DNA from: Verrucomicrobiales bacterium | GTDB taxonomy: Bacteria > Verrucomicrobiota > Verrucomicrobiia > Verrucomicrobiales > DEV007 | Reading direction: 5' to 3' | Length of the DNA: 45,152 nt | NCBI GenBank assembly: GCA_029213025.1 | Contig: JARGOZ010000021.1 | Coordinates: 1 to 45,152 of the forward strand | Shown: positions 15,187-23,770 of the stretch, piece by piece | Layout: every line of letters begins with the position of its first letter | Position numbering within the stretch: position 1 is the first letter of the stretch | Position numbers and translations under genes: made by a program | Notes under the pieces: generated by a model | Told to the model about the DNA's origin: nothing | Seen by the model: only the letters and a program-made list of their open reading frames with translations | The model's database searches: none

Positions 15187-17922
15187 ATGAAATACATTAT
15201 CTACCTTGTAGTGGTTGGTTTTTGCGGGACTCTGTATAGTTCGGATTTGGACTACCACGCAGATGTGGCTCCGGTCCTGCGCGATTATTGCGGCGGATGC
15301 CATAATGAATCCGAATACGACGGGGATTTCTCTATTGAAACGTTTGCTTCGCTAATGCAGGGCGGCGAGTCCGGCGAAACGATTATTACCCCGGGGAATG
15401 TGGGGAAATCTTTTCTGGCTTCGACTATTTTGAAAACCGTTCGCCCGGCGATGCCGCCGCGCAAAGAGCCTCAGTTGTCCGACGAACACATCGCGATTTT
15501 GACCAAATGGATCGAGCTGGGAGCCAAAGGTCCGGATCCGGCAAACGATCATTCCATCCTTGCGACCCTGCATGAACCTGATATTACCGCTACCGGTAAA
15601 GCGGACGAACCGGTGACCGCTGCCGAATATTCTCCGGATGGCACGCTGCTCGCGATCGGGAGATACGGTAGAGTGAAGGTCGGAAAAAAGATTGTAAAAG
15701 TCGATGGAAAGGTAAATGCGGTTCACTTTGCACCTTCCGGCGACCGGCTTATCATTGCCTCGGGTGTCACCGGGTTAAAAGGAATCGCTACCGTTCACGA
15801 CGTAGCAACCGGAAACGAATTGCTTCGACTCGGCGAAGGTTATCATCGTGATATTTTGTATGACGCCGAATTCTCTCCGGATGGTTCCCTCATTGCAACT
15901 ACAGGTTATGATCGCACGATACAGATATGGAACGCGGAAAGCGGCGATTTTGTCAGGAAAATCGAAGGGCATAACGGAGCGATTTTCGATATCGCATTCT
16001 CCCCCGATGGAACGCTAATCGCCAGCGCCAGTGCTGATGAAACCGGCAAAGTCTGGCGGGTTTCCGACGGGGAACGTCTGGATACATTGAACCAACCGGA
16101 GGGAGAGCAGTTTCGAATTGCTTTCACGCCCGACGGGAAAAATATCGTCGCTGCAGGCGGGGATAAAAAAATCCGTCTTTGGCGTCTGCGGTCAAAAAAC
16201 CGCCCGCGAATCAATCCTTTGCTACACGCCCGCTTCGCGCATGAGGAAGCGATCAACGAAATCGCGATGTCCGCGGATGGTAAGTGGCTGGCAACGGCTT
16301 CAGCCGATCATTCTATCAAAATCTGGTCGCTCCCGGATCTGCGGCAGGTAAAGATGTTCGGTGCACAGGATGACTTGGTATCGGTTCTCGCTTTCGGGCC
16401 GGATAACAACCTGCTCGCCGGCCGGATGGATGGTCAAACGGTACCCTGTACACTCGGAGACCTAACAGGGTACAGTCAAAACCTAACAGGGTACACTCCC
16501 GTACCCAACAGGGTACAGTCGGCGAAGAGATCTGTTAAAACGGTTGCCTACACAGAAACGGAAGGGGAAAATCTCCCGATAGAATGGCCCGCAGAAATAA
16601 AGGGCGTGATCGGTACCCCTACCGACTCGGACGACTATTTGTTTACTATAGAAAAAGGAGAAGTGGCGATTATTGAAGTCGATGCAGCAAGATCGAAATC
16701 AATGCTGGATTCGAAAGTTGAAGTACTGACCGCTGAAGGGGAAAAGATTGAGCGGGTCGTGCTGCAGGCCGTGCGCGACTCGTGGTTTACGTTCCGCGGT
16801 AAGGACTCTAATACCTCCGACGACTTTCGGGTTCATAACTGGGAGGAGATGGAATTGAATGAATTTCTCTATGCCGATGGAGAGGTGGTGAAACTGTGGC
16901 ATTACCCACGCGGACCGGATTCCGGCTTTAAAGTTTATCCGGGATTCGGAAACCGGAAAACCTACTTTGATACCACTCCTTTGAGTCATCCGCTCGGTGG
17001 ACCGTGTTACATTGTGAGAGCCTACTCGCCCGGTGTTGAGCCCAATCCAAACGGTCTCCCGATATATCATCTTTATTGGGAAAATGATGATGATGGTGAC
17101 CGGATGTTAGGTAGTGATTCGCGGCTGACTTTTACGGCTCCGGAATCAGGACAATACCGCGTCCGCATTTCTGACGTGCGGGGATTTGGAGGGGAAAAGT
17201 ATACTTATAGCCTGAAAGTTCGTTCACCGCGTCCGGATTTTTCCGTGACTCATAACGGAGCGAAGCTGAAAGTCAGTCCGGGGTGTGGCAATGAAATAGA
17301 GTTTTCATCCAAACCTGTAGACGGGTTTGAAGGCGAGATATCCATTGAGTTGGTGAACCTGCCTGATGGTTTTTCGGCCTATCCTGTGACAATAGAAGCG
17401 GAGCAACGCCGTGCCTACATGGCTGTTCACGCTTCTGACTCAGCAGTGCAGCCGTCTCCGGAAGACATTGGCAAAATCATGATGGTAGCGTCGGCGCAGG
17501 TTAACGGGAAAATCGTAACAAAAACGTCCAAAGCCTTCTCTGAATTCGGGTTGGCCAAACCGGCGAAAGTAAATGTGGCGATTCATCCGGACGGAGAGAA
17601 CGGAAAACTGGGTGACGACGGAATTCTGGAAATCAGTGTGCCGGCCGGGGAGACGGTCTCCGCGATGGTGAAAGCGGACCGAATTGACTTCAAGGACCGC
17701 ATTCAATTTGGAAAAGATGATTCGGGGCGAAATTTGCCCCATGGCGTTTATGTGGATAATATCGGCCTCAGCGGTCTGATGATTCCCGAAAGCAAAACCG
17801 GGCAACGTTTCTGGATCACGGCAGCGAAGTGGGCGCCTGAGACGACACGGCTTTTCCACCTGCGAACCACCGCTGACGGCGCAAAGGCGACGAAACCGGT
17901 TCGGATTCGAGTCGTTCGATAG
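15187..17922 (+). CDS. Secreted cytochrome c (PSCyt1-type) fused to WD40 propeller and C-terminal pre-peptidase-like domain
   Basis: A 911-residue exported protein (signal about 1-18). The haem-binding domain carries CGGCH at 35-39 and ends near 117 with the WIELGAKGP motif of PSCyt1 domains. About seven WD40-type blades follow (about 135-415), with repeated FSPDGxLIAT and IxIWN patterns. After residue ~480 there are beta-rich domains, including a bacterial pre-peptidase-type segment (DDYLFTIEKGEVAIIEVDA). Between blade seven and that domain, about residues 419-445 are encoded by copies of the dispersed GTACCCTGT repeat, which adds an odd insert without breaking the frame. It is the third gene of the DUF1501 operon. 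The cytochrome plus propeller design is common in PVC bacteria; the function is unknown. Confidence 0.87.
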   Translation: MKYIIYLVVVGFCGTLYSSDLDYHADVAPVLRDYCGGCHNESEYDGDFSIETFASLMQGGESGETIITPGNVGKSFLASTILKTVRPAMPPRKEPQLSDEHIAILTKWIELGAKGPDPANDHSILATLHEPDITATGKADEPVTAAEYSPDGTLLAIGRYGRVKVGKKIVKVDGKVNAVHFAPSGDRLIIASGVTGLKGIATVHDVATGNELLRLGEGYHRDILYDAEFSPDGSLIATTGYDRTIQIWNAESGDFVRKIEGHNGAIFDIAFSPDGTLIASASADETGKVWRVSDGERLDTLNQPEGEQFRIAFTPDGKNIVAAGGDKKIRLWRLRSKNRPRINPLLHARFAHEEAINEIAMSADGKWLATASADHSIKIWSLPDLRQVKMFGAQDDLVSVLAFGPDNNLLAGRMDGQTVPCTLGDLTGYSQNLTGYTPVPNRVQSAKRSVKTVAYTETEGENLPIEWPAEIKGVIGTPTDSDDYLFTIEKGEVAIIEVDAARSKSMLDSKVEVLTAEGEKIERVVLQAVRDSWFTFRGKDSNTSDDFRVHNWEEMELNEFLYADGEVVKLWHYPRGPDSGFKVYPGFGNRKTYFDTTPLSHPLGGPCYIVRAYSPGVEPNPNGLPIYHLYWENDDDGDRMLGSDSRLTFTAPESGQYRVRISDVRGFGGEKYTYSLKVRSPRPDFSVTHNGAKLKVSPGCGNEIEFSSKPVDGFEGEISIELVNLPDGFSAYPVTIEAEQRRAYMAVHASDSAVQPSPEDIGKIMMVASAQVNGKIVTKTSKAFSEFGLAKPAKVNVAIHPDGENGKLGDDGILEISVPAGETVSAMVKADRIDFKDRIQFGKDDSGRNLPHGVYVDNIGLSGLMIPESKTGQRFWITAAKWAPETTRLFHLRTTADGAKATKPVRIRVVR
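16440..16516. repeat. Dispersed GTACCCTGT repeat, locus 2 (inside the WD40 gene)
   Basis: Four copies: one reverse GTACCCTGT (16441-16449) and three forward AACAGGGTAC at 16464-16473, 16485-16494 and 16507-16516. Centre spacing is 24 bp for the inverted neighbours and 21 and 22 bp for the direct ones. All lie inside the cytochrome-WD40 coding sequence and keep it in frame. Confidence 0.85.
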
Positions 17923-17972
17923 CATTCCTGGCATTTGACAGTCTGAGTTTTGTCACGACACTCAGATAATCT

Positions 17973-18776
17973 ATGAAGTGGTATTATTCGGACAACGGCC
18001 AACAAGCAGGACCTGTATCTCAGGAGGAAATCGAATCGCGTCTCCGGGAGGGGGCGATGGGGCCGGATAATCTGGTTTGGAAAGAGGGCATGCCGGAATG
18101 GCTGCCGGCCAGCCAGGTGTTGGGCGCTGCTGTCACTCAGGGATTTTCCAGTCCGGCCACCGTGGTAATGCAGAACACTCCGATGGGTTCTGCCGCTGCT
18201 GCGCCTTTAGCGGTAAATCCGCAACCAACAGGATCGGGAATTGTGAACGTGGAAATCAAACCAGCCAACTTTAGAAAATTTCTTACTCTGGTAATTCTCG
18301 GTTGGTTACTGGTATTTGGCGGCTCGATCCTCGTTGGTCTTGGTGATGATGGGACTAACCAAACATTAACTGCGGCCGGAGCCGGTATCGTTTTTATCGG
18401 ACTGATTCCGTTGCTGTGGGGAACGATTCTGAGTTTTATTTATCTGTATCGCTGCTGGCTGATTGTGGACAGTGGTTCGAACGGAACGGCCAGAGCGACT
18501 CCGGGAAAAGCGGTGGGTTTTCTGTTTATCCCGTTCTTTAATCTTTACTGGGTATTTCAGGCCTATCACGGGTGGTCGCAGGACTACAATCAACTGGCCC
18601 AAAGGAACGGCTGGCAAACCAATGTGCCGGAAGGAATTTTCCTGGCCTACGCGATTTTGACCGTTCTGGGCGCCATTCCCCTGATTAACTACCTGTCGAT
18701 GTTGGGTCAGCTGGTTCTGGTGCCGATGACGGTATATCACATGTGCAATACGATCAATTATCACGCCAATGCCTGA
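17973..18776 (+). CDS. GYF_2-domain membrane protein with DUF4328-like region
   Basis: A 267-residue protein. Residues 1-50 are a GYF_2 domain (DUF4339): WYYSDNGQQAGPVSQEEI, then VWKEGMPEWLPA. After a low-complexity linker, about four or five transmembrane helices occupy roughly 95-265, with the first at 97-117. The loop YHGWSQDYNQLAQRNGWQT fits DUF4328. The GYF_2 domain probably faces the cytoplasm and binds proline-rich partners. It lies 50 bases after the WD40 gene on the same strand, possibly with its own promoter. The exact role is unknown; such proteins are frequent in Verrucomicrobia. Confidence 0.8.
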   Translation: MKWYYSDNGQQAGPVSQEEIESRLREGAMGPDNLVWKEGMPEWLPASQVLGAAVTQGFSSPATVVMQNTPMGSAAAAPLAVNPQPTGSGIVNVEIKPANFRKFLTLVILGWLLVFGGSILVGLGDDGTNQTLTAAGAGIVFIGLIPLLWGTILSFIYLYRCWLIVDSGSNGTARATPGKAVGFLFIPFFNLYWVFQAYHGWSQDYNQLAQRNGWQTNVPEGIFLAYAILTVLGAIPLINYLSMLGQLVLVPMTVYHMCNTINYHANA

Positions 18777-18873
18777 TCACTTGTTCGTTGCCCCTCAATG
18801 GCAGATTTATCATCGGGATCCAGTGATACTGAATATTTTGCGTTTTTGCACAGTTGGAAGAGACTGACGCATC

Positions 18874-20331
18874 ATGAAAACGTGGCTGCTCATTATTGTC
18901 TTCGCAATCACAGGGTTTCAGATCAAAATCCAGGCTGAATCGCGGGTCTGGACTTCAAGCGATGGCAAAACGCTGGAAGCGGAATATCTCAGTCACAGTA
19001 AGAACTCGGTAACCGTTAAGCGCGCCGGTGGTAGCCCCGTTGAGATTCCGCTGGACCGGTTGTCGCCGGCGGACCGAAAGTGGCTCCTTGAACTTCCGGA
19101 GGGATCTCCGCCCGATGCGGTGTTTTCGAAGCTTTGGGGCAAGTCCGGGGAGAAGTGGAATACCGAACAACAGACTTTAATCGACTTTTCCAAAGCGGGA
19201 TATCACCAGGGAAAGAACGATTTTCCGGATTGGGCAGTCGGTTCCAACGTTCGCGACCACGGTGCTGTCGGGGACGGTGTGGCGGATGATACTGTAGCTT
19301 TTAAAAAGGCGATTGCGGCGTGTGGACAGAATCAGGCGGTGCTGATTCCCAATGGCAGCTACAAATTAATGGATTGGGTTGGCGTCGACGAAATGATTGG
19401 TAAATGGGTGAAGCCGCTGCCGAAAAGTAACTATGTATTGCGTGGGGAAAGTAGAGCAGGCGTTACCCTGTTATTAGGGACGGGGCTTGAGGAAATTCAT
19501 CCGTGGGCGCAGACCACAGGAAACGGAAGGCCTACCTCCCAATGGTCATGGTCGGGAGGTTTTCTCTGGTTTCAGGATGGCAGCGAAGTAGGGGTGGAGA
19601 ATTTAACAATCAAAGGAACCGGCGGCGCTTACGATGTTCACTGGAAGGAAAAAGGATACAACGGAATTTTCTTTCGTGATTTCGAAAATGGTTGGGTGCG
19701 CAATGTGACTCTGACGGATGTAGACAGCGGAATCATTGTGAACAACGGGACACATATAACGATTGAGAATGTGTTGTTTACCAGTTCCGAAGACCGCCCC
19801 AGTAAAAGTACGTTTGAGAATAACATGGGGTATTCGGGGCACCATGCGATCCTGTTCGGGAACGGAAGTTCCTGGTGTGCAGCCGATTCTGTTACGTTCG
19901 AAAATCGATTTCACCACGAGTTGGGCGTAAATCCAAAATCTCATCACTGTGTGTATTCGAATTGCAAGGGACCCAGTCTGCATTTCGATTTCCATACTCG
20001 CGAAGATAATATCCCGCATATTCTGTTCACAGAAATTGATGCCGGGGAAGGGGATCTGGTGTGGAGAAACAATTTTTACGGCGCCTGCACCGGTGGAACT
20101 TTCTGGAATATCCGCGGGAAAAAACTGAGTATGCCAAAACAGGAATCGTGGGTCAAACACCCCATGTTGGCGGAGGAAATGAAGACTCTTTTCGTGGGCT
20201 GGGAGGGCAGGTTGCCCTCCGTTCAGGAGGTGGGTCGACCCTGGTTTGAGAAAATTGATCCGACAAAACTCTATCCGGTAAATATATACCACGCTCAGCG
20301 GAAAAAACGGTTCGGCGCGGATGTAAAGTAA
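18874..20331 (+). CDS. Secreted beta-helix (pectate-lyase superfamily) protein with N-terminal SHD1-like domain
   Basis: A 485-residue exported protein (signal about 1-21). Residues 24-75 resemble an SHD1 domain (RVWTSSDGKTLEAEYLS, then EIPLDRLSPADRKWL), a small module found at the start of many PVC secreted proteins. From about 112 a right-handed parallel beta-helix of the pectate lyase 3 / glycoside hydrolase 28-55 type begins with NVRDHGAVGDGVADDTVAF, and repeated beta-coil segments continue to about 420. A role in polysaccharide breakdown outside the cytoplasm is likely, but the catalytic residues cannot be assigned by eye. The stop is one base from the convergent SDR gene. GGAAG about 12 bases before the ATG may be a weak ribosome site. 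Confidence 0.78.
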   Translation: MKTWLLIIVFAITGFQIKIQAESRVWTSSDGKTLEAEYLSHSKNSVTVKRAGGSPVEIPLDRLSPADRKWLLELPEGSPPDAVFSKLWGKSGEKWNTEQQTLIDFSKAGYHQGKNDFPDWAVGSNVRDHGAVGDGVADDTVAFKKAIAACGQNQAVLIPNGSYKLMDWVGVDEMIGKWVKPLPKSNYVLRGESRAGVTLLLGTGLEEIHPWAQTTGNGRPTSQWSWSGGFLWFQDGSEVGVENLTIKGTGGAYDVHWKEKGYNGIFFRDFENGWVRNVTLTDVDSGIIVNNGTHITIENVLFTSSEDRPSKSTFENNMGYSGHHAILFGNGSSWCAADSVTFENRFHHELGVNPKSHHCVYSNCKGPSLHFDFHTREDNIPHILFTEIDAGEGDLVWRNNFYGACTGGTFWNIRGKKLSMPKQESWVKHPMLAEEMKTLFVGWEGRLPSVQEVGRPWFEKIDPTKLYPVNIYHAQRKKRFGADVK

Positions 20332-20332
20332 C

Positions 20333-21112
20333 TTATTTCTCCGGCGGGATTTCCCGGCAGTGGCGCAGTTTGTATCCGCCGTCTACAGGCAGGGAAACCC
20401 CGGTTATGTAATCCGCATCGGCGGAGGCGAGAAAGGTGGCTGCTTTGCCGATATCCTCAGGGGTGCCGAGGCGGCCCCAGGGGAGTTTTCTGCCTTCGAC
20501 CTCCATCGTATCATCATCGTAGGAAATTCGTTCCCCGGGAGTATCAATCCAGCCAGGTTCGATGGCGTTGACGTTGATATGGTGTTCGAACATTTCCACC
20601 GCGATCAGGCGCATCATCTGGTTCAGTCCGGCTTTACCGGCTGTGTAGGCGAGGCAGCGGGCATTAGCGACTTCGGCGAGAACGCTGGAGATAAAGATGA
20701 TTTTCCCGCCCTGTCCTCTTTTTACCATCTGGCGGGCGGAGAGTTGGCTCATGTGAAAGCCGGCGGTGAGGACTCCTGCGATGTTTTTTTCGAAGTTGTC
20801 GGGATCAAAATCGAGGAAGGAATCGCGGAGGTTGAAACCGGGAACGCTGACGAGGATATCGATCTTTCCGAATCGTTCCATCGCTGCATCGGTGATGGAT
20901 TGCGCTCCCTCACGGGTGTAAGCGTCTGCCTCAACTCCGTGGGCGGCGACTCCTAGTTTTTCCACTTCTTTTACGGCGTCAGCCAGAATTTCACTGCCGG
21001 GGCGGTCGTTGAGAATGATTTCAGCTCCCTGTTTAGCCATTTCGAGGGCACAGCCCAATCCGATACCCTGGCTGGACCCCGTCACAATTGCGGTCTTTCC
21101 CTTTAATTTCAT
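20333..21112 (-). CDS. Short-chain dehydrogenase/reductase
   Basis: A 259-residue classical-type SDR, NAD(P)-dependent, cytoplasmic. The cofactor motif TGSSQGIG is at 11-18 and the catalytic Ser143, Tyr156 and Lys160 are in order. The usual NNAG motif is replaced by VSVPGF (89-94), which is unusual. The C-terminus keeps the cofactor-lid segment GWIDTPGE and the DYITG...PVDGG ending of this family. I start at the ATG at 21112 (MKLKGKTAIV); the frame is open to 21205 but the extra 31 Arg-rich residues do not fit the fold. The substrate is probably a sugar or hydroxyacid given the surrounding genes, which is inference. It is divergent from apt. Confidence 0.85.
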   Translation of the reverse strand: MKLKGKTAIVTGSSQGIGLGCALEMAKQGAEIILNDRPGSEILADAVKEVEKLGVAAHGVEADAYTREGAQSITDAAMERFGKIDILVSVPGFNLRDSFLDFDPDNFEKNIAGVLTAGFHMSQLSARQMVKRGQGGKIIFISSVLAEVANARCLAYTAGKAGLNQMMRLIAVEMFEHHINVNAIEPGWIDTPGERISYDDDTMEVEGRKLPWGRLGTPEDIGKAATFLASADADYITGVSLPVDGGYKLRHCREIPPEK

Positions 21113-21205
21113 GACGGGCAATCTATGCAAAATCCGGAGAGAGCTAACGAAAAAACCACCGCTTCTCCGGTTGACCCTTCGTCGGGTTGAACGGAAGATG
21201 CGCAC

Positions 21206-21739
21206 GTGAAAGACACCGATTTACAAAAACTTGAAGAAGGAATCCGGGATGTTCAGGATTTTCCGAAACCCGGAATTCTATTCAAAGACATTACTCCGGT
21301 GTTAAGTGACGGAAATTTGTTCCGGTTGGCTATCGACGGATTTATCGAAACGGCACGGGAGGAGAAGGTAAGCAAAATCATCGGGATCGATGCCCGGGGG
21401 TTTATTTTCGGGGCTGCTGTGGCGGACCGCCTTGGTATCGGTTTTGTACCAATCCGCAAAAAGGGCAAACTGCCATGGCAGTGTGAAGCGATCGCTTACA
21501 AACTGGAATACGGTGAAGCTGAAGTGGAAGTCCACCGCGATGCGATTGCGCCGGGGGAAAAGGTCATGATGGACGAGGATTTGCTCGCGACAGGGGGAAC
21601 TGCTGCCGCTGCTCTGGAGCTCGTGCAAAAGCTGGGTGGAGATGTGATCTGCGCGACGTTTTTGATAGAGCTGGAGTTCCTCGACGGCCGGAAAAATCTA
21701 CCGGACGACGTGCGGGTGGAGTCTCTGTTGACTTACTGA
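21206..21739 (+). CDS. apt: Adenine phosphoribosyltransferase
   Basis: This purine-salvage enzyme forms AMP from adenine and PRPP in the cytoplasm. The 177-residue length is standard. It opens with FPKPGILFKDITPVL, the APRT hallmark. GIDARGFIFGAAVA lies at about 53-66 and RKKGKLPW at about 77-84. The PRPP loop is DEDLLATGGT, with Glu in place of the usual first-loop Asp. The start is GTG at 21206: the nearby ATG at 21198 is out of frame, and GGAAG about 8 bases upstream fits a ribosome site. The stop is 6 bases from the convergent esterase stop. Confidence 0.93.
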   Translation: MKDTDLQKLEEGIRDVQDFPKPGILFKDITPVLSDGNLFRLAIDGFIETAREEKVSKIIGIDARGFIFGAAVADRLGIGFVPIRKKGKLPWQCEAIAYKLEYGEAEVEVHRDAIAPGEKVMMDEDLLATGGTAAAALELVQKLGGDVICATFLIELEFLDGRKNLPDDVRVESLLTY

Positions 21740-21745
21740 GAACCT

Positions 21746-23770
21746 CTACTTCCAGTTTTCATCGAAGAATCCCGCTGCTACAATTTTGCCGGGTGCGGAT
21801 CCATCGGGTAACTGGTTTAGCCCGATTACTGCCCAGTCGGGGAGTTTCGGATTTTGCAGGGAATTGGTCCGGTCGTGATCTTCGCGAAAGGTGAGCCCGC
21901 TGTTGATAACGATATAACGATCCGGATTGAGCGGATTCGGAAAAATAAACGCGGGAACGTGATCTTCGGTCGAGTAGGTTTTACCGCGAAAAGTGAACTG
22001 ATCTTTTTCCCACTCTATCGGTAGCCGGTCGACGATTTCAGCTATCATTTTGTTGGAAAATGGATCGCCCCACAGAATTAGATTGCCTCCGTTGATATCT
22101 CCGGAATCGAGCCCGTAAGGTTTTTCTTCAAGAAGCTTTCCTCTCAGTAACGCCTGCCAGCGGTCACGGAAATGTTCGAGTTCGAATTCGACCCAGCGCT
22201 GCAGTTTCGGGCTTTCAATGGATTCGGACCTGGGCGGGACAACTACGAAGCGACTCATAAAGGCATCGTCAATCGGGCCCTGTATTCCCGTTTTTTTACG
22301 GATACCACTCCGTTCACCCCATTGCCATGTGTCGCCTTTTTTCCTGAAAGTCAGGGTATGCACAGGAAATCCGGGACTCCGGGATTTCAGGGTCTGGTTA
22401 TTTATCGTAATATGGAAGTTACCTATATCATCAGTTTTGTCGGGAGAGACGATTTCGAGTGCGCTTACGTTGGTAGTTAGCAGAGTTATCTTCTTTTTCT
22501 CTGCATCCCAGGTTCCATCTACACGGGTATCATCCCAGTGCTTTTCCAAACCGGTAACTTTGAGCCATTTGTAGGAGGGGTAGCGAAGCGTGCGGGTTTG
22601 AAAATAGATATTTTTCTGCGGCGTTTCGGTGCCTTTACTCCATGTATCCCGAATCCAGTCCCAAATCTCTGCGACCGATTCTTTATTATATTTGTGAGCC
22701 ATTTCTTTGCCGATGACGTGGCGCATCGTATGGCCATCCTTGAGTAGTTCGCCTGCCATAAGATCGGCGGCGGCTTTTTGTTTATCTACTTCCCCGGAAT
22801 AGGCGAGAAGGGGACCGTTGAGGAAATTACGACGGTATTCAGGCACATCGTAAAGGCCCCAAAGAGTCTGTTCATATTTTGGCGGAAAATTTTCCGGCTG
22901 TAGATTGTTGTAGCGGGCTGTCTCTGCGAATCCCGCTCCAGGTGTTACCGCGCAGAAGTGTTCTCTGTAATGCGCGCCGATATGCCAGGCTCCGGCTCCG
23001 CCCATGGAAAACCCGGCCAGAACGATTTTGTCGGGATCGACGGGGAAATCCCGTTTCGCCGCTTCGATCGCTTCGAAAACATCTATTTCACCGGCGTGTT
23101 TCCAGCCGACACACTGGCGACCGAAGGGATGGAGAATGATGGCTTCGTTTTGTTTTCCGAGGAGTCCGCCAAAGGCCTGATGTTTCGACGCGCAGCGCTC
23201 AAGAAAATGAATGTCAGTGGTTTTATCCCCTCTGCCGTGCAACCAGACTACCAGCGGGACCGGTTTGCTGAGATCGAGATCCGGGGAAATTTCCAGTCCG
23301 TATGGTTGGCAGGATTCGTCGATCGACGAGCGATAACCGCGAATCACCAGGCCGGTGTCATCGGACCAGGGATGAGCCTTGTTTTCTTCGATTTCGTGGT
23401 AGCGTTCTTCTGCAAGTTTTAGATATTTTTCAGCGAGGGCGAAATGCTTTTCACTATAGAATTCGTTGTGACGAACTGCGAGTTGAACCGCTTTAACAAG
23501 AACTTCGACATCGCCGGAATATGGCTGATCGGAAATCTCCCAGAGACGTTCTTCGTAAGGCTCCAGCGACTTTTCGATTTTTTGCCGAAGGTCTGCCGGC
23601 ATTTCCATTCCGGCGGGGGGGATTCGACGTGGTATTGGCGGAATTTCCTCCTGCCCGGAACTGCAGGGAATGAGAAAAAATGCGGCGCAGAATACCAGAC
23701 TGTACCCTGTTGAATGCGGGACTGTACCCTGTTGAATGCCGGAAAGCCGGCGGAAAATATTCACGATCAT
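21746..23770 (-). CDS. Secreted alpha/beta-hydrolase esterase with repeat-modified signal peptide
   Basis: A 674-residue exported hydrolase. The catalytic domain (about 165-390) has WLHGRGD as oxyanion segment and GFSMGG with nucleophile Ser255, followed by MAHKYN, where His is probably the catalytic base; this resembles PHB-depolymerase/phospholipase-type esterases. A beta-rich C-terminal part (about 400-674) of unknown role follows. The ATG at 23770 overlaps the previous stop by ATGA, so the start is well fixed. Residues about 13-24 of the leader are encoded by two tandem copies of the dispersed repeat, placing a polar insert before the hydrophobic signal core (about 24-36). Candidate substrates are acylated polysaccharides or polyesters. 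Confidence 0.83.
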   Translation of the reverse strand: MIVNIFRRLSGIQQGTVPHSTGYSLVFCAAFFLIPCSSGQEEIPPIPRRIPPAGMEMPADLRQKIEKSLEPYEERLWEISDQPYSGDVEVLVKAVQLAVRHNEFYSEKHFALAEKYLKLAEERYHEIEENKAHPWSDDTGLVIRGYRSSIDESCQPYGLEISPDLDLSKPVPLVVWLHGRGDKTTDIHFLERCASKHQAFGGLLGKQNEAIILHPFGRQCVGWKHAGEIDVFEAIEAAKRDFPVDPDKIVLAGFSMGGAGAWHIGAHYREHFCAVTPGAGFAETARYNNLQPENFPPKYEQTLWGLYDVPEYRRNFLNGPLLAYSGEVDKQKAAADLMAGELLKDGHTMRHVIGKEMAHKYNKESVAEIWDWIRDTWSKGTETPQKNIYFQTRTLRYPSYKWLKVTGLEKHWDDTRVDGTWDAEKKKITLLTTNVSALEIVSPDKTDDIGNFHITINNQTLKSRSPGFPVHTLTFRKKGDTWQWGERSGIRKKTGIQGPIDDAFMSRFVVVPPRSESIESPKLQRWVEFELEHFRDRWQALLRGKLLEEKPYGLDSGDINGGNLILWGDPFSNKMIAEIVDRLPIEWEKDQFTFRGKTYSTEDHVPAFIFPNPLNPDRYIVINSGLTFREDHDRTNSLQNPKLPDWAVIGLNQLPDGSAPGKIVAAGFFDENWK
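23698..23732. repeat. Dispersed GTACCCTGT repeat, locus 3 (tandem pair in a signal-peptide coding region)
   Basis: Two direct copies of GACTGTACCCTGTTGAATG, beginning at 23698 and 23720 (period 22), differ only at the edges. They lie within the first 25 codons of the esterase gene and preserve its frame. Confidence 0.85.

Noticed and set aside
17935..17970. Sigma-70 promoter before the GYF_2 gene (TTGACA ... GATAAT)
   Set aside because: The two boxes are 24 bases apart and the second lies 2 bases from the ATG.
21113..21205. 31-residue N-terminal extension of the SDR
   Set aside because: Arg-rich, not part of the Rossmann fold, and would reach to the base before the apt start; MKLKGKTAIV at 21112 is the standard SDR start.
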